Source: Spirosoma pollinicola (lineage in GTDB: Bacteria; Bacteroidota; Bacteroidia; Cytophagales; Spirosomataceae). From it: DNA of 64,000 nucleotides. Position numbers and translations under genes: made by a program. The notes under the pieces were generated by a model. The model was not told where the DNA came from. It ran no database searches and saw only the letters and a program-made list of their open reading frames with translations. Where the stretch lies: the NCBI RefSeq assembly GCF_002831565.1, contig NZ_CP025096.1, positions 3,077,027-3,141,026 on the forward strand, written 5' to 3'. Positions 63,074-64,000 of the stretch are shown here, in pieces (position 1 is the first letter of the stretch; each line of letters starts with the position of its first letter).

Positions 63074-63105
63074 TTTGAGTTGTCAAATTAGAATAAATAG
63101 TCTGG
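63074..63105 (+). promoter_or_regulatory. Possible promoter of the glycosyltransferase gene
   Basis: TTTG (63074-63077) is followed after 20 bases by TAGTCTGG (63098-63105), a partial match to TAnnTTTG. A 10-bp inverted repeat, AAATAGTCTG with CAGACTATTT (63095-63127), overlaps it and may be an operator or leader hairpin. Confidence 0.3.
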
Positions 63106-63150
63106 TCAACTGATGAGCAGACTATTTACATATAATTCCCAGCTATATTT

Positions 63151-64000
63151 ATGAAAGTACCAAATTCAACGCATGGTTCAGGCAATGACGACACTTTATC
63201 TATCTCATCAACTGCCTCTTCCTATTCCAATAAGTCTGTTTTCGACTCCCCAGCCAACGATGTTTCTGATTTAATCTGCTTCTCGCATTTACGCTGGAAT
63301 TTCGTTTATCAACGTCCACAACATCTGCTTACTCGGGCCGCCAAAAACTATAAAGTTTGGTTTATCGAAGAGCCTATCTGGAGCGATAGGCTCTATATGA
63401 GCAGTTGTCAGCAAGGCGAGCGGCTAACCGTTCTTGTGCCCCATCTGCCGCATGGAACCCAACCCGACGAAGTCATTCGCCTTCAACGGCAGCTTCTCGA
63501 TGAGTTCATCGCTAAAGAACGCATTAATTCATTTGTTGCCTGGTATTATACACCAATGGCGCTGTTGTTTAGCGACCATCTGCAGCCTAAATTGACGGTT
63601 TATGACTGCATGGACGAACTGTCGGCGTTTTGGGGAGCTCCACCACAATTGCTGAATCAGGAAAAACGATTGATTCAAAAAGCCGGGGTTCTCTTTACGG
63701 GTGGTTACAGCTTATATGAAGCGAAGCAAAACCGACATCCAAATGTGTTTGCGTTTCCAAGCAGTATTGACTTTTCCCATTTTGCACTGGCGCGAAAACC
63801 TCAACCTGATCCCGTTGATCAACGCATGTTGTCGAATCCAAGAATTGGCTTCAGCGGTGTTATCGACGAGCGGTTCGATTATAAACTGTTGGGTGAACTT
63901 GCCCAACGTCGCCCGGAATGGCAATTCATTTTGCTTGGCCCTATCGTAAAAATCGACCGGGCTCTACTTCCGAATAGTCCGAATGTGCATTACCTGGGCA
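63151..64000 (+). CDS. Glycosyltransferase (3' end beyond the window)
   Basis: The window edge cuts this gene; about 283 residues are visible from the ATG at 63151. After a Ser-rich N terminus of about 45 residues comes LICFSHLRWNFVYQRPQHLL, a characteristic start of a GT-B glycosyltransferase group, followed by YDCMDELSAFWGAP, GGYSLYEAK and SSIDFSHF. RIGFSGVIDERFD and FILLGPIVKID belong to the start of the donor-binding half. It is probably cytoplasmic and acts in cell-surface glycan synthesis. Confidence 0.88.
   Translation, partial: MKVPNSTHGSGNDDTLSISSTASSYSNKSVFDSPANDVSDLICFSHLRWNFVYQRPQHLLTRAAKNYKVWFIEEPIWSDRLYMSSCQQGERLTVLVPHLPHGTQPDEVIRLQRQLLDEFIAKERINSFVAWYYTPMALLFSDHLQPKLTVYDCMDELSAFWGAPPQLLNQEKRLIQKAGVLFTGGYSLYEAKQNRHPNVFAFPSSIDFSHFALARKPQPDPVDQRMLSNPRIGFSGVIDERFDYKLLGELAQRRPEWQFILLGPIVKIDRALLPNSPNVHYLG

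Overview
The window looks like a chromosomal segment of a Bacteroidota bacterium of the order Cytophagales, most like Spirosoma or a close relative. This is inferred from several gene families: type IX secretion (T9SS) C-terminal sorting domains, paired YD-repeat/RHS surface proteins, a TPR sensor kinase, and DUF4230, DUF1684 and DUF2382 proteins. Promoter-like TAnnTTTG boxes and weak Shine-Dalgarno signals fit the same assignment. No tRNA, rRNA, CRISPR array or transposase gene was recognised.

Left part (1-20.9 kb). A truncated response regulator diverges from a TPR sensor histidine kinase. A 1441-residue SdrD-like surface protein follows, with three CnaB-type repeats, and a 46-bp perfect inverted repeat closes its 3' side. 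Next come an endonuclease/phosphatase-fold membrane protein and two tandem DUF2382 stress proteins. Then there is a translationally coupled minus-strand operon (CitMHS transporter, AtuA, AtuA_C), two secreted esterases, an OpuC-type osmoprotectant ABC operon with a DUF427 gene, and a CocE-type hydrolase.

Middle part (21-41 kb). An overlapping four-gene operon encodes a four-TM membrane protein, an XRE regulator, a zeta-toxin-like kinase and a 52-residue protein. It has a textbook Bacteroidota promoter inside a 17-bp inverted repeat. Next is an L-fucose-type utilisation cluster: alpha-L-fucosidase, ManA-like isomerase, SDR, FucP-like permease and mutarotase. It is followed by an ArgE-type deacylase, a cytoplasmic trypsin-like protease, DUF937 and Kbp/LysM proteins, an SGNH lipoprotein, a beta-barrel protein, an HxlR regulator, miaA, a rhodanese, a large T9SS cargo protein, a PASTA protein, ribE and a methyltransferase.

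RHS island (41.3-51.8 kb). This is the most unusual region. Two divergent genes share a tail-fibre-like C-terminal module and flank a pair of YD-repeat proteins. The second, RHS protein ends in a predicted ADP-ribosyltransferase toxin tip, followed by a candidate immunity gene. After these, 847 bp of the RHS core is repeated almost exactly, with a different, apparently truncated tip. The main RHS gene carries a one-base frameshift in a G5 run and an in-frame amber codon, so as read it is split into three pieces.

Right part (51.8-64 kb). A dTDP-3-amino-sugar module (FdtA-type ketoisomerase, DegT aminotransferase) and a membrane GT2 run on the minus strand. On the plus strand are DUF1684, pheT, a coiled-coil protein, zapA, rny, DUF4230, a T9SS-sorted M1 peptidase and a truncated glycosyltransferase. 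Many intergenic gaps hold long, near-perfect inverted repeats that probably act as terminators or are small repeat elements.
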